Positions 7,451-14,322 of a DNA stretch of 15,896 nt are shown one piece after another. Both the position numbers and the translations under genes were made by a program. Positions within the stretch are counted from its first letter, which is position 1. Each line of letters starts with the position of its first letter. Under the pieces are notes generated by a model. That model saw only the letters and a program-made list of their open reading frames with translations, searched no databases and was not told the DNA's origin. The DNA comes from Acidaminococcaceae bacterium UBA2453 (GTDB lineage: Bacteria; Bacillota; Negativicutes; Acidaminococcales; Acidaminococcaceae): positions 1-15,896 of the forward strand of contig DDQB01000094.1 of assembly GCA_002342505.1 (NCBI GenBank), given 5' to 3'.

Positions 7451-8398
7451 ATGAAAAAGTTTTTAACTTCCTTTTTTACATTTTTTCTCTTTATAATCAG
7501 TTGTTTTATCCTTACGTCGCCGTCTCGTGCAGCGGTTACTCCCGATACATCCGAAATCCGGGACGGAATACGGTTCTCAGAATGTGTGCGGCACTATAAC
7601 GGCGGAGTGCTGATCGCCAATTACGGTTCCCAACATAAAATGCCCGGCATCGACGAAATCAAAGGCTATATTCTGTACCGGAAAAACGGGCAGACCAAAA
7701 CACTGATTCCCCCCGGCTTGCTGCATTACCCGTCAGGCATGGCGGTTAAGGACGATCACCTGTTTGTCTGCGACGGTTACCATCTTCGCGTTTACAATTT
7801 ACAGCAGCCGGAAAAAGCGCCCCAGACGGTCACGTTTCCTAAACCCTATTGGCTGAAAGCAGCTGCTATTGACGGAAATACACTGTATGTTTCATCTAAT
7901 AATATGGGACAAATCTTTACCCTTGATATCTCTCATCCGGGAAACATGAGCCGTGTGCAGCCGAAAAAGTGGCTGGAACTGCAGGGCGTGGAGTGTATGG
8001 CAGTGGGTAACGGAATCATGTATATCACGGCCCCTCCTGAAAACGGCCCGGATACAGAAGAAGCAGATATGGAAAACATAATTTACCGGGTCAGCGATTT
8101 GGGTCATCCGCAAACGGAAAAATTTATCAGCAAAAAGGTATATTCCGGCAATCCCGCTGCCGATAAAAACGTCTCTGTTTATTATGAGGGCATAACCCTT
8201 TCGGAAGACAATCACGCGCTGTATGTAGCAGACCACCGGGTTAAAACGGGAGCCATTCTCGTGATTGATATCGGGACTAAAGAAATGCGAACCATTTACG
8301 AAGCAGAAGGACTGGACCCTGCAGATCTCACACTGACAGATAAAGCGTTGTTTATTCCCGACATGAAGAACCATCGCGTACTTAAACTGGAATTGTAA
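7451..8398 (+). CDS. Secreted beta-propeller-like (NHL/SMP-30-type) protein
   Basis: A 315-residue exported protein. The signal peptide covers about 1-27 (KK, a long Phe/Ile core, then SPSRA). The mature chain repeats short beta-strand units of the kind seen in NHL, SMP-30 or YVTN propellers: PSGMAVKDDHLFVCD, AAAIDGNTLYVSS, MAVGNGIMYITA, GITLSEDNHALYVAD and LTLTDKALFIPD, spaced about 40-50 residues apart. That allows five or six blades. No catalytic or metal-binding set can be singled out. It could bind a ligand or partner in the envelope, or be a lactonase-like enzyme. The gene follows paralog A' by 100 bases and is followed at 14 bases by the zinc-module gene, so the last two are surely co-transcribed. 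The propeller call rests on the repeat pattern only. Confidence 0.65.
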   Translation: MKKFLTSFFTFFLFIISCFILTSPSRAAVTPDTSEIRDGIRFSECVRHYNGGVLIANYGSQHKMPGIDEIKGYILYRKNGQTKTLIPPGLLHYPSGMAVKDDHLFVCDGYHLRVYNLQQPEKAPQTVTFPKPYWLKAAAIDGNTLYVSSNNMGQIFTLDISHPGNMSRVQPKKWLELQGVECMAVGNGIMYITAPPENGPDTEEADMENIIYRVSDLGHPQTEKFISKKVYSGNPAADKNVSVYYEGITLSEDNHALYVADHRVKTGAILVIDIGTKEMRTIYEAEGLDPADLTLTDKALFIPDMKNHRVLKLEL

Positions 8399-8412
8399 GG
8401 AGGTGTTTCTTA

Positions 8413-9525
8413 ATGGGATTCTTTGACAGTTTATTCGGCAAGAAAAAAGAGGAAAAGAAACCGGAAGAAAAACGGATCTGCCCGGTTTGCGGTAACAGCT
8501 TTACAGGCAGGGGCATGGATGTCCACGACGGAGTCATCTGCCTGGACTGCTGGGAACTGGTGATGGATGACTTTGAGATGGGCAGAATGGACGAAGATAA
8601 GGATTTTTATATTGCTCCCATCAAAGCCGCCGTACTTGCCAAAAAGGGTGAAATAGCCTCCGATAAAGCAGCCAAAGCGGAAAAACCGAAAGTCTGTCCC
8701 ATCTGCGGCGGAAAGATGCCAGGCTTCCTGACCCCGGAAGTGAAAGACGGCTACATCTGTGATGAATGCTTCAGCAAGTTCAACCGGCTTGAAGAAAACG
8801 ACGAGACAGATAAAGCCCTGGAAGATTATTCCCTGAAAGAATTCTCCGCCCTGATTGCCCGTGCAGATAAACAAGCCGCAGCAAACGAACAACGGAAGGA
8901 ACAGGACGCCTGTCCCGTCTGCGGAGCCAACGTGTCTGAAAAATCAACCGGCTCCCTGTGGGGCGACATCAAACGGTCTGTTAAAGAAGAGAATCCGGCT
9001 TTCGTTGTGCTAAAGGACAACCAGAAAATCTGCACCGGGTGCGCGGAAAAAGTCCGCCTCCTGTATCCCATCCAGTATGCGCGAAAATATGTTGGAGACG
9101 GTGAATATGAAGGGGTGCATATTGACACGCTGAACAATATTACTCTGGCAGAATTCCACAAAGCCCTGGAAGAGGTAAAGATTAAACATCAGCAGCTTGA
9201 AGAACAGTATGGCGGTTGCGAAGGAGTTATCTCTGTTGGCAGCGTGGCCAGGGATTTTGTTAATGCGCGGACCAACCCCAATAAAAAAGAATATTGCATC
9301 CGGGGGAAAATCCTGTTTGGCAAAATTTCGACAGGCGACCTGATCCATGCGGGCAGGGACGGTTCCGGCAGCGCCATGCGGATCGAACGGTTGCAGCAGA
9401 CCACCGGCTTTGAAGAATACTCCGGAAAAAAGGTGGACTGCGTCGGGGAAGGATATCATGCGATCATAACTGTGGCAGAAGATACTTCCTGCATTTATCC
9501 GGGCGACACCCTGATCGTTGTGTAA
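8413..9525 (+). CDS. Protein with three zinc modules and an EF-Tu domain-2-like barrel
   Basis: A 370-residue cytosolic protein without signal or membrane segment. After a charged N-terminus (MGFFDSLFGKKKEEKK) come three CxxC...CxxC modules: C23/C26/C43/C46, C95/C98/C116/C119 and C167/C170/C207/C210. The first two have the DG-x-I-C spacing typical of DUF4428-like zinc ribbons. Residues 270-370 read like the beta-barrel of translation factor domain 2: RGKILFGKISTGDLI (297-311), an RIE strand (323-325), VGEG (344-347) and a final PGDTLIVV (363-370). There is no GTPase domain. The barrel suggests binding to a partner or nucleic acid rather than catalysis. An AAGGAGGTG site precedes the ATG and the stop of the propeller gene is 14 bases upstream, so the two are translationally close. 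The zinc modules are certain; the barrel is inferred from pattern. Confidence 0.72.
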   Translation: MGFFDSLFGKKKEEKKPEEKRICPVCGNSFTGRGMDVHDGVICLDCWELVMDDFEMGRMDEDKDFYIAPIKAAVLAKKGEIASDKAAKAEKPKVCPICGGKMPGFLTPEVKDGYICDECFSKFNRLEENDETDKALEDYSLKEFSALIARADKQAAANEQRKEQDACPVCGANVSEKSTGSLWGDIKRSVKEENPAFVVLKDNQKICTGCAEKVRLLYPIQYARKYVGDGEYEGVHIDTLNNITLAEFHKALEEVKIKHQQLEEQYGGCEGVISVGSVARDFVNARTNPNKKEYCIRGKILFGKISTGDLIHAGRDGSGSAMRIERLQQTTGFEEYSGKKVDCVGEGYHAIITVAEDTSCIYPGDTLIVV

Positions 9526-9612
9526 CCGGGACATCTTGAACGGAATATTTTTCGTGGATGACGATGCGTTGCTGCTCCATGAGGGAAGTTTTTTTAGATG
9601 GGGGTGACATGA

Positions 9613-10119
9613 ATGAAGAAAAAATTATTTACTTTTGTTTTGCTGGCGGCAATGACCGTTCAATGCGCAGCCTTTGCCGGAACTTTTTCCCGCGGCGCGG
9701 AGGAAGGGAACGCAAATAAAATTTCTTACGCTATGGAACAGTCCGGCCACACCGGCGCCCCGGACGTAGCGAGGAACGTAAAACATTACGGAGCTACAGA
9801 TAAAATTTTCCTGGGTACATGGGAATGCACCAACGATCCCCATTCCACCCTGACGATCCAGCCAGTCGATCCCCAGACCGGCGGCTATCACGCGGACTTT
9901 TTCTTTTACCGTATCGCCCACGCCGTCGCGTATGCGAACATCAATATCAACGGCAGGCAACTGGATATTAACCAGGGAACCATCAACGAACGTTTTGATT
10001 TCCGCGGCAAGTTTGAACAGACAACCCAGGGCATCCGTTTCACCATCACGGAAAGCAGTTTTATGTATTTGAAACCCGGCCAGGTGTATGAGTACAGACG
10101 GATGAAAGCAAAACCGTGA
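9613..10119 (+). CDS. Small secreted beta-rich protein, unknown function
   Basis: A 168-residue exported protein. The signal peptide covers 1-22 with likely cleavage after AFA. A low-complexity polar stretch (25-60) leads into a compact domain at 64-165 with LGTWEC (67-72), alternating strands and a closing YEYRRM. The LGTW start and strand pattern recall lipocalin-like or other small barrel domains that open with a G-x-W motif, but I cannot assign a family. GGGGGTGA precedes the ATG; an ATG four bases earlier is in another frame and reads into nothing. It comes 87 bases after the zinc-module gene and is the last exported member of the cluster. Confidence 0.68.
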   Translation: MKKKLFTFVLLAAMTVQCAAFAGTFSRGAEEGNANKISYAMEQSGHTGAPDVARNVKHYGATDKIFLGTWECTNDPHSTLTIQPVDPQTGGYHADFFFYRIAHAVAYANININGRQLDINQGTINERFDFRGKFEQTTQGIRFTITESSFMYLKPGQVYEYRRMKAKP

Positions 10120-10167
10120 CAGCCCGCAGTAAAAGATTCGGTAACTTTATATCCGGAAGAGGGAACT

Positions 10168-10545
10168 ATGCAAATTTCAGGAATGGATCATTTTGTCATT
10201 ACAACAGGAAAGGTGGAAGAGTGCCTTCGTTTTTATACGGAACTGCTTGGCATGGAAGCAAGAACGGCGAACGGCCGCCATTCCTTATGGTTTGGCGCCC
10301 AGAAGATCAATATCCATACGCGGCCGGCGGAATTTTTGCCCGCTGCAGCCAGCCCAACGCCGGGCAGCCTTGACTTATGTTTTGAAATAAAAGGCGATAT
10401 GGAAACGGCGCTGACGGAACTGAAACGGAAAAACGCGCCGCTGGTCACGGACATTGTGGAACGCAACGGCGCCAGAGGAAAGATGCGCAGCATTTACCTG
10501 CGCGACCCTGACGGGAACCTGATCGAGCTTGCGTCATACGAATAA
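10168..10545 (+). CDS. VOC / glyoxalase-fold family protein
   Basis: A 125-residue single-domain vicinal-oxygen-chelate protein made of two beta-alpha-beta-beta-beta units. MDHFVITTGKVEECLRFY (6-23) and LGMEA (27-31) open the first unit; FGAQKINIH (42-50), TPGSLDLCF (64-72) and RDPDGNLIEL (112-121) are typical of the group often annotated as GLOD5-like or 'VOC family virulence protein'. Likely metal ligands are His8, His50 and Glu120. Members act as glyoxalase-, dioxygenase- or resistance-type enzymes, and this subgroup has no settled substrate. GAGGGAA precedes the ATG. It sits 48 bases after the small secreted protein gene and before a promoter at about 10585, so it may be the last gene of the upstream transcript. 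Confidence 0.85.
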   Translation: MQISGMDHFVITTGKVEECLRFYTELLGMEARTANGRHSLWFGAQKINIHTRPAEFLPAAASPTPGSLDLCFEIKGDMETALTELKRKNAPLVTDIVERNGARGKMRSIYLRDPDGNLIELASYE

Positions 10546-10553
10546 TTTTATGT

Positions 10554-10607
10554 TTTTATTCCCCGATTTTATTCCCCGATTTGCTATAATATCATTGGGG
10601 AATAAAA
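10554..10607 (+). promoter_or_regulatory. Repeat-rich operator with extended -10 promoter
   Basis: TTTTATTCCCCGATTT occurs twice in direct orientation (10554-10569 and 10567-10582, 13-bp period). An inverted copy GGGGAATAAAA (10597-10607) pairs perfectly with TTTTATTCCCC (10567-10577). Between the arms lies TGC-TATAAT (10582-10590), an extended -10. Three copies of one 11-bp box wrapped around a promoter core look like a repressor operator for the phosphatase-asparaginase genes. There is no T run after the hairpin, which speaks against a terminator. Confidence 0.55.
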
Positions 10608-10672
10608 TTGTGTAAAAAATTGTTTTTACTACTATTAGCTCTACCGACTAAAAGCTGCGGAATGGAGATTCT

Positions 10673-11320
10673 ATGAAAAAATACAAAGCAATTATTTTTG
10701 ATTTGGACGGAACACTGCTGGATACATTAAAAGACCTGCAGGAAGGAACCAATTACGCCCTGCGGGTAAACGGCATGCCGGAACGGACGCTGGACGAAAT
10801 CCGCCGTTTTGTAGGAAGCGGCGCGCGGAAACTGATCGAACGGGTCATCCCCGGTTGTGAAAAAGAAGGCGTCTATGAAAAGGTAATGGGAGATTTTGCT
10901 TTTTATTATAAAGAACACTGCAAGGATAACACGGCCCCGTATCCCGGCATTATGGAACTGCTGAAAGAATTAAAGCGGCGGGGATATGCCCTTGGCGTGG
11001 TATCCAATAAACCGGACTTCGCTGTACAGGAACTGATCCCGGAATATTTTCCGGAGATCTTTTCTTCTGTAACCGGAGAACGGCAAGGCGTTGCAAAAAA
11101 GCCGGCCCCGGATTTAATTTGGGAAGCCATGAAAAAGTTAAACGCTTCCAAAGAAGAATCCGTTTATATCGGCGACTCCGAAGTGGATATTGAAGCGGCA
11201 AAGAATGCCGGGCTTCCCTGCATCAGCGTTGCGTGGGGATTTAAGGACAGGGATTTCCTTACAGAGCATCAGGCTTCGGTCATCATAGACGCGCCGGAAG
11301 AAATTTTAAAGCTTGTGTAA
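10673..11320 (+). CDS. HAD-superfamily phosphatase, phosphoglycolate phosphatase-like
   Basis: A 215-residue haloacid-dehalogenase phosphatase of the usual Gph length. Motif I is FDLDGTLLDT with nucleophile Asp10 and acid Asp12. The small helical cap follows (about 16-85). Motif II is VVSNK with Ser111, motif III is the Lys in AKKPAPD (142-143) and motif IV is GDSEVD (167-172). Typical substrates are 2-phosphoglycolate or other small phosphate esters; the true substrate cannot be read from the sequence. The ATG has GGAG shortly upstream and is served by the promoter at about 10585. The asparaginase gene follows after 23 bases, so the two form an operon. The later HAD gene at 14323 is only a distant relative, not a recent duplicate. 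Confidence 0.9.
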   Translation: MKKYKAIIFDLDGTLLDTLKDLQEGTNYALRVNGMPERTLDEIRRFVGSGARKLIERVIPGCEKEGVYEKVMGDFAFYYKEHCKDNTAPYPGIMELLKELKRRGYALGVVSNKPDFAVQELIPEYFPEIFSSVTGERQGVAKKPAPDLIWEAMKKLNASKEESVYIGDSEVDIEAAKNAGLPCISVAWGFKDRDFLTEHQASVIIDAPEEILKLV

Positions 11321-11343
11321 GGAAGCAATGGAGAAAATTGGTA

Positions 11344-12495
11344 ATGAAACAAAAACCACATGTGTATATTATCGCCACGGGGGGAACCATTGCCGGACAG
11401 GCGGCTTCCGCTTCGGCCACAGTTGGGTATAAAGCGGGAGAGCTGACCGTAGCGCAGCTGATCGCCTCCGTGCCGGGACTGGAACGGTTGGCCGATCTGT
11501 CCGGGGAACAGCTGTGCAACATTGACAGCAAGGACATGCAGGAAAGCATCTGGCTGCAGCTGGCCAGACACGCAAATGAGATCGCGGTCCGCAGCGACGT
11601 GGACGGCATCGTCATCACCCACGGCACAGACACCCTGGAAGAGACGGCGTACTTCCTGCAACTGGCAATGCATACAGAGAAGCCGACAGTGCTGACCGGC
11701 GCCATGCGTCCGGCTTCGGCCATCAGCGCAGACGGCCCCATGAATCTCTGGCAGGCCGTGCGGACTGCCGCGGATGAAAACGCAAAAGGCCGGGGCGTGC
11801 TGGTAGTGATGAACGGACAAATAGATGCCGCAAAAAATGTTGTCAAAACTAACGCAAACACTTTGCAGACATTTCGTTCTGTTAACAGCGGACCGGAAGG
11901 CGTCATTGTGGGCGAAAAAATTTTCTGGCAAAGAAAGAATTATTTTTTTGAAGAAAAAAATTTTCCTGCAGTGAGAGAAAATAAAATCGCGCAGGCTCCT
12001 GAAAATTTTTCTTTGAAACAAACCAACGACTCGCTGAATAAAAATTTTTCTTCAAAAAATTTATGCGACATCGCAAACAAAAATTTTTGTTTGGCAACGA
12101 AATGTTTCTTTTCCACAGAAAATATTTCCTGCCTGCCCGACGTAAAAATTATTTACGGTTACGTTGGGGGAGACGACCAACTCTTCTTTAACGCAGCGTT
12201 GCAGAACGGCGCAAAAGGAATTGTGTACGCGGCCTGCGGCAACGGCAGCGTGCCGGAAAAATTAGAAGGAGTTTTAAAAAAGGCCGCGTCCTCCGGCGTG
12301 CCGGTTGTCATCGCCAGCCGCTGCAGCGAAGGGATCGTCGTGCTGTCCAACGAAGTAAAAGAAAATCTTCATTGCATCGGCAGCGGCTCGCTGAATCCCC
12401 AGAAGGCAAAAATTTTATTGCAACTGGCGCTGACAAAAACAAATGATGTGAATGAGATCCAGAAAATTTTTGAGGCAGTCCTTGAAAAAAATTGA
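11344..12495 (+). CDS. L-asparaginase-type amidohydrolase with an internal insertion
   Basis: A 383-residue asparaginase/glutaminase-family enzyme, predicted to hydrolyse asparagine to aspartate and ammonia. It has no signal peptide, so it is cytosolic. Active-site parts are all present: ATGGTIAG with Thr15, Tyr29, Ser62 in DSKDM, HGTDT with Thr95 and Asp96, and Lys168 in VVKTN. The usual length is about 320-350. The excess lies at residues about 199-260, between GEKIFW and the LPDVKIIYGY strand, where relatives have a shorter linker. This part is Asn/Lys/Phe-rich (NF, KNF repeated) and its DNA is AT-rich with repeated AAAATTTT cores. The reading frame stays open and the C-terminal domain is intact, so the gene is probably functional. 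I prefer the ATG at 11344, 10 bases after GGAG, over an in-frame TTG at 11338. Specificity for D- or L-asparagine is not determined. Confidence 0.88.
   Translation: MKQKPHVYIIATGGTIAGQAASASATVGYKAGELTVAQLIASVPGLERLADLSGEQLCNIDSKDMQESIWLQLARHANEIAVRSDVDGIVITHGTDTLEETAYFLQLAMHTEKPTVLTGAMRPASAISADGPMNLWQAVRTAADENAKGRGVLVVMNGQIDAAKNVVKTNANTLQTFRSVNSGPEGVIVGEKIFWQRKNYFFEEKNFPAVRENKIAQAPENFSLKQTNDSLNKNFSSKNLCDIANKNFCLATKCFFSTENISCLPDVKIIYGYVGGDDQLFFNAALQNGAKGIVYAACGNGSVPEKLEGVLKKAASSGVPVVIASRCSEGIVVLSNEVKENLHCIGSGSLNPQKAKILLQLALTKTNDVNEIQKIFEAVLEKN
11938..12126 (+). repeat. AT-rich palindromic insertion inside the asparaginase gene
   Basis: This in-frame block contains repeated A-run/T-run cores at 11954-11964, 12002-12010, 12040-12049, 12054-12062 and 12079-12088, after a first one at 11915-11924. 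CAAACAAAAATTTTTGTTTG (12074-12093) is a perfect 20-bp palindrome, and AAAATTTTTCTT recurs at 12002-12013 and 12041-12052. It encodes the extra linker of the asparaginase, with recurring NF/KNF. Confidence 0.55.
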
Positions 12496-12515
12496 AGCAT
12501 CAGATTTGAAAATAA

Positions 12516-12595
12516 ATTAAGGAACCGCTGGTAAATTCATCTGCACGATTACTTTGAATAAGCGTACAAATTCATTTCATTATCAGTTCCTTAAT
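12516..12595. repeat. 80-bp segment with 10-bp terminal inverted repeats
   Basis: ATTAAGGAAC (12516-12525) and GTTCCTTAAT (12586-12595) are perfect inverted repeats bounding an 80-bp AT-rich segment between the asparaginase and racemase genes. AAATTCAT is repeated inside (12533-12540 and 12568-12575). There is no open frame and no clear target-site duplication. It could be a small MITE-like element, or the leader structure of the racemase gene. A weak promoter (TTGAAT 12554-12559, 18 bases, CATTAT 12578-12583) lies inside it. Confidence 0.4.
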
Positions 12596-12626
12596 GAAAA
12601 AAATTTAACTGAGGATGAACGGAACC

Positions 12627-13688
12627 ATGTACCCCTGTGTGGAATGTTACAGAAAAAAATTACTGCAGAATATTGAAACCGTAACCCGGATGATGCATGC
12701 GGACAGGAAGATCATGTGCGCCGTAGTGAAAGGTTTTTGCGCGGATGATTCTGTTATGGAAATTTTAGAAGAAAGTTCCGTGGACTGGATCGCCGATTCC
12801 CGTATCGAAGACCTGGCAAAGCTGCACACCCGAAAAACCCGTTTCCTGATCCGTCTTTCGCAGCCCTGCGAAATAAAGGATGTCGTCGCTTCTTCCGAAG
12901 TCAGTTTTGAATCGGAAATTGAAACGCTGCAACTGTTACAGGAAGAAGCGCAGCGCCAACATAAAAATCACGGCGTCATACTTGCCATTGACATGGGGGA
13001 CCTGCGGGAAGGTATCCTCTTCCAAAATCTGGAAGAACTCAATGAAACGGTGGAAACGATACTGCGTTCCCCGAATTTAAAACTGCTGGGCATAGGGACC
13101 AACCTGGGCTGCTTCGGCGGCGTCATGACCGATTTAATAAACATGCAGGGACTGATCGATACGGCGTCTCACATTGAACATAAATTTTCCGTAACGCTTC
13201 CGTACATTTCCGGCATGACCACAGCCGCCATGGAAATGATAGAGAATAAAACCATGCCGTTGCAGGTGAACCACGGACGCTTCGGCGAAGCGTGGCTGAT
13301 CGGTTTTGATTCGGTGGATAACCGCCGGCTGGCCTATCTGCACGACGACGCGTTCCTGTTTAAAGCGCAGATCATCGAACTGAAAGAAAAACCGTCGCGG
13401 CCCATCGGCCACATCGGCGGCAACGCCTACGGCGAACACATAGAATATAAAAACGAAGGCCTGATGCACCGCGCTTTACTTGCATTCGGCACCCAGGATG
13501 TGAAGTACGAATACCTGGTTCCCTTAGACGAAAATGTAGAGTTCATCGGGGCCAGCAGCGACCATACCATCATCAGCCTGCGGAATGCGGAACAGTACAA
13601 AGTAGGGGACGTGCTCGCGTTCAAACTGAAATATCACGCCCTGCTGCATCTGTACACCAGCAAGTATGTAAAGAAATATGTAGTGTAA
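12627..13688 (+). CDS. PLP-dependent amino-acid racemase, ornithine/alanine racemase type
   Basis: A 353-residue enzyme of the alanine racemase N-terminal-fold family, closest by eye to ornithine racemase (Orr) and YhfX-type proteins. The PLP Schiff-base lysine is Lys35 in AVVKGFCAD. Other family marks are ADSRIEDL (56-63), DMGDLREG (122-129), GIGTNLGCFGG (155-165), ISGMTTA (194-200), RFGEA (218-222) and GASSDH (308-313), with the usual short C-terminal barrel. It interconverts L- and D-forms of an amino acid, or ornithine, in the cytosol. I chose the ATG at 12627 because the family starts M-Y-P and because GAGG directly touches the upstream ATG at 12615, leaving no spacing. It follows the asparaginase gene by 131 bases across an inverted-repeat segment, so co-transcription is possible but not certain. 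The precise substrate is unknown. Confidence 0.85.
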   Translation: MYPCVECYRKKLLQNIETVTRMMHADRKIMCAVVKGFCADDSVMEILEESSVDWIADSRIEDLAKLHTRKTRFLIRLSQPCEIKDVVASSEVSFESEIETLQLLQEEAQRQHKNHGVILAIDMGDLREGILFQNLEELNETVETILRSPNLKLLGIGTNLGCFGGVMTDLINMQGLIDTASHIEHKFSVTLPYISGMTTAAMEMIENKTMPLQVNHGRFGEAWLIGFDSVDNRRLAYLHDDAFLFKAQIIELKEKPSRPIGHIGGNAYGEHIEYKNEGLMHRALLAFGTQDVKYEYLVPLDENVEFIGASSDHTIISLRNAEQYKVGDVLAFKLKYHALLHLYTSKYVKKYVV

Positions 13689-13690
13689 AA

Positions 13691-13719
13691 TTGTTTTTAA
13701 TTTTCAAAAGTGTTAGAAT
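13691..13719 (+). promoter_or_regulatory. Sigma-70-type promoter of the flavodoxin gene
   Basis: TTGTTT (13691-13696), a 17-base spacer and TAGAAT (13714-13719), with TG one base before the -10, form a good extended promoter directly after the racemase stop. The start would be near 13726, giving a leader of about 30 bases with AGGAGG. Confidence 0.6.
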
Positions 13720-13757
13720 GTAATAACAAATATTGTTTTACACAGGAGGAAAGGACT

Positions 13758-14237
13758 ATGAGCAACGTATTGGTAACGTATTTCAGCGCCAGCGGCGTAA
13801 CGGCAAAAGTAGCGGAAAAACTTGCAAAGGCAGCCGGTGCGGATCTGTTTGAAATTAAACCGGAAGTAACGTATTCGTCCGCCGATCTGGACTGGACAAA
13901 CAAAAAGAGCCGCAGTTCCGTAGAAATGGCGGACAAAAAAAGCCGCGTGGCAATGAGCGGCAAGGTTGCAAACATGGAACAATATGATACGGTATTTGTG
14001 GGTTTCCCCATCTGGTGGGGCGTAGCGCCGCATATCGTCAACAGCTTCCTGGAAGCCTATGACTTTTCCGGCAAAAAAATCCATCTGTTCGCCACTTCCG
14101 GCGGCAGCGGCATGGGCCGTTCCATGGCAGAACTGAAACCCAGCGCGCCCAATGCGGTCTGGGGCTCGGAAAAGAAACTTCCGGCAGGCCTTTCCCAGGC
14201 AGACGCAGATGCATGGGTAAAAGAAATTTTGAAATAA
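13758..14237 (+). CDS. Flavodoxin (flavodoxin_4-like)
   Basis: A 159-residue flavodoxin-fold protein expected to carry FMN and shuttle electrons or reduce small molecules in the cytosol. The phosphate-binding loop is YFSASGVTAKVAE (8-20), where the more usual residue after SxTG is N or H; the aromatic isoalloxazine loop is FPIWWGVAPH (81-90) and the second loop is ATSGGSGMG (108-116). WW-G and SGGSGMG match flavodoxin_4 proteins such as anaerobe NAD(P)H-dependent flavodoxin-like reductases. The ATG at 13758 has AGGAGG upstream; an in-frame earlier ATG at 13710 overlaps the promoter and is not used. The gene has its own promoter and a strong terminator, so it is a single-gene unit. Confidence 0.9.
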   Translation: MSNVLVTYFSASGVTAKVAEKLAKAAGADLFEIKPEVTYSSADLDWTNKKSRSSVEMADKKSRVAMSGKVANMEQYDTVFVGFPIWWGVAPHIVNSFLEAYDFSGKKIHLFATSGGSGMGRSMAELKPSAPNAVWGSEKKLPAGLSQADADAWVKEILK

Positions 14238-14250
14238 TAATACTTTTTAC

Positions 14251-14287
14251 TGCGGCCGACACGGTTCTGTATCGGCCGCATTTTTTA
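14251..14287 (+). terminator. Intrinsic terminator after the flavodoxin gene
   Basis: TGCGGCCGA (14251-14259) pairs perfectly with TCGGCCGCA (14272-14280) around a 12-base loop, and TTTTTT follows immediately. This is a textbook intrinsic terminator on the plus strand, 13 bases after the flavodoxin stop codon. Confidence 0.92.
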
Positions 14288-14322
14288 ATAAAAAATACAT
14301 TCACAGAATTGCAAAGGAAAAT

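Noticed and set aside
10567..10607. Inverted repeat after the VOC gene as an intrinsic terminator
   Set aside because: The loop is 19 bases and holds a TGC-TATAAT promoter core, the stem has only four G-C pairs, and no T run follows; an operator fits better.
11338..11343. TTG as start of the asparaginase gene
   Set aside because: Only two residues longer, and the ATG at 11344 is better spaced from GGAG.
11269..12021. Minus-strand open frame of 250 codons opposite the asparaginase gene
   Set aside because: It overlaps the intact asparaginase with its full set of active-site motifs; the antisense translation shows no recognisable domain and has no ribosome binding site context.
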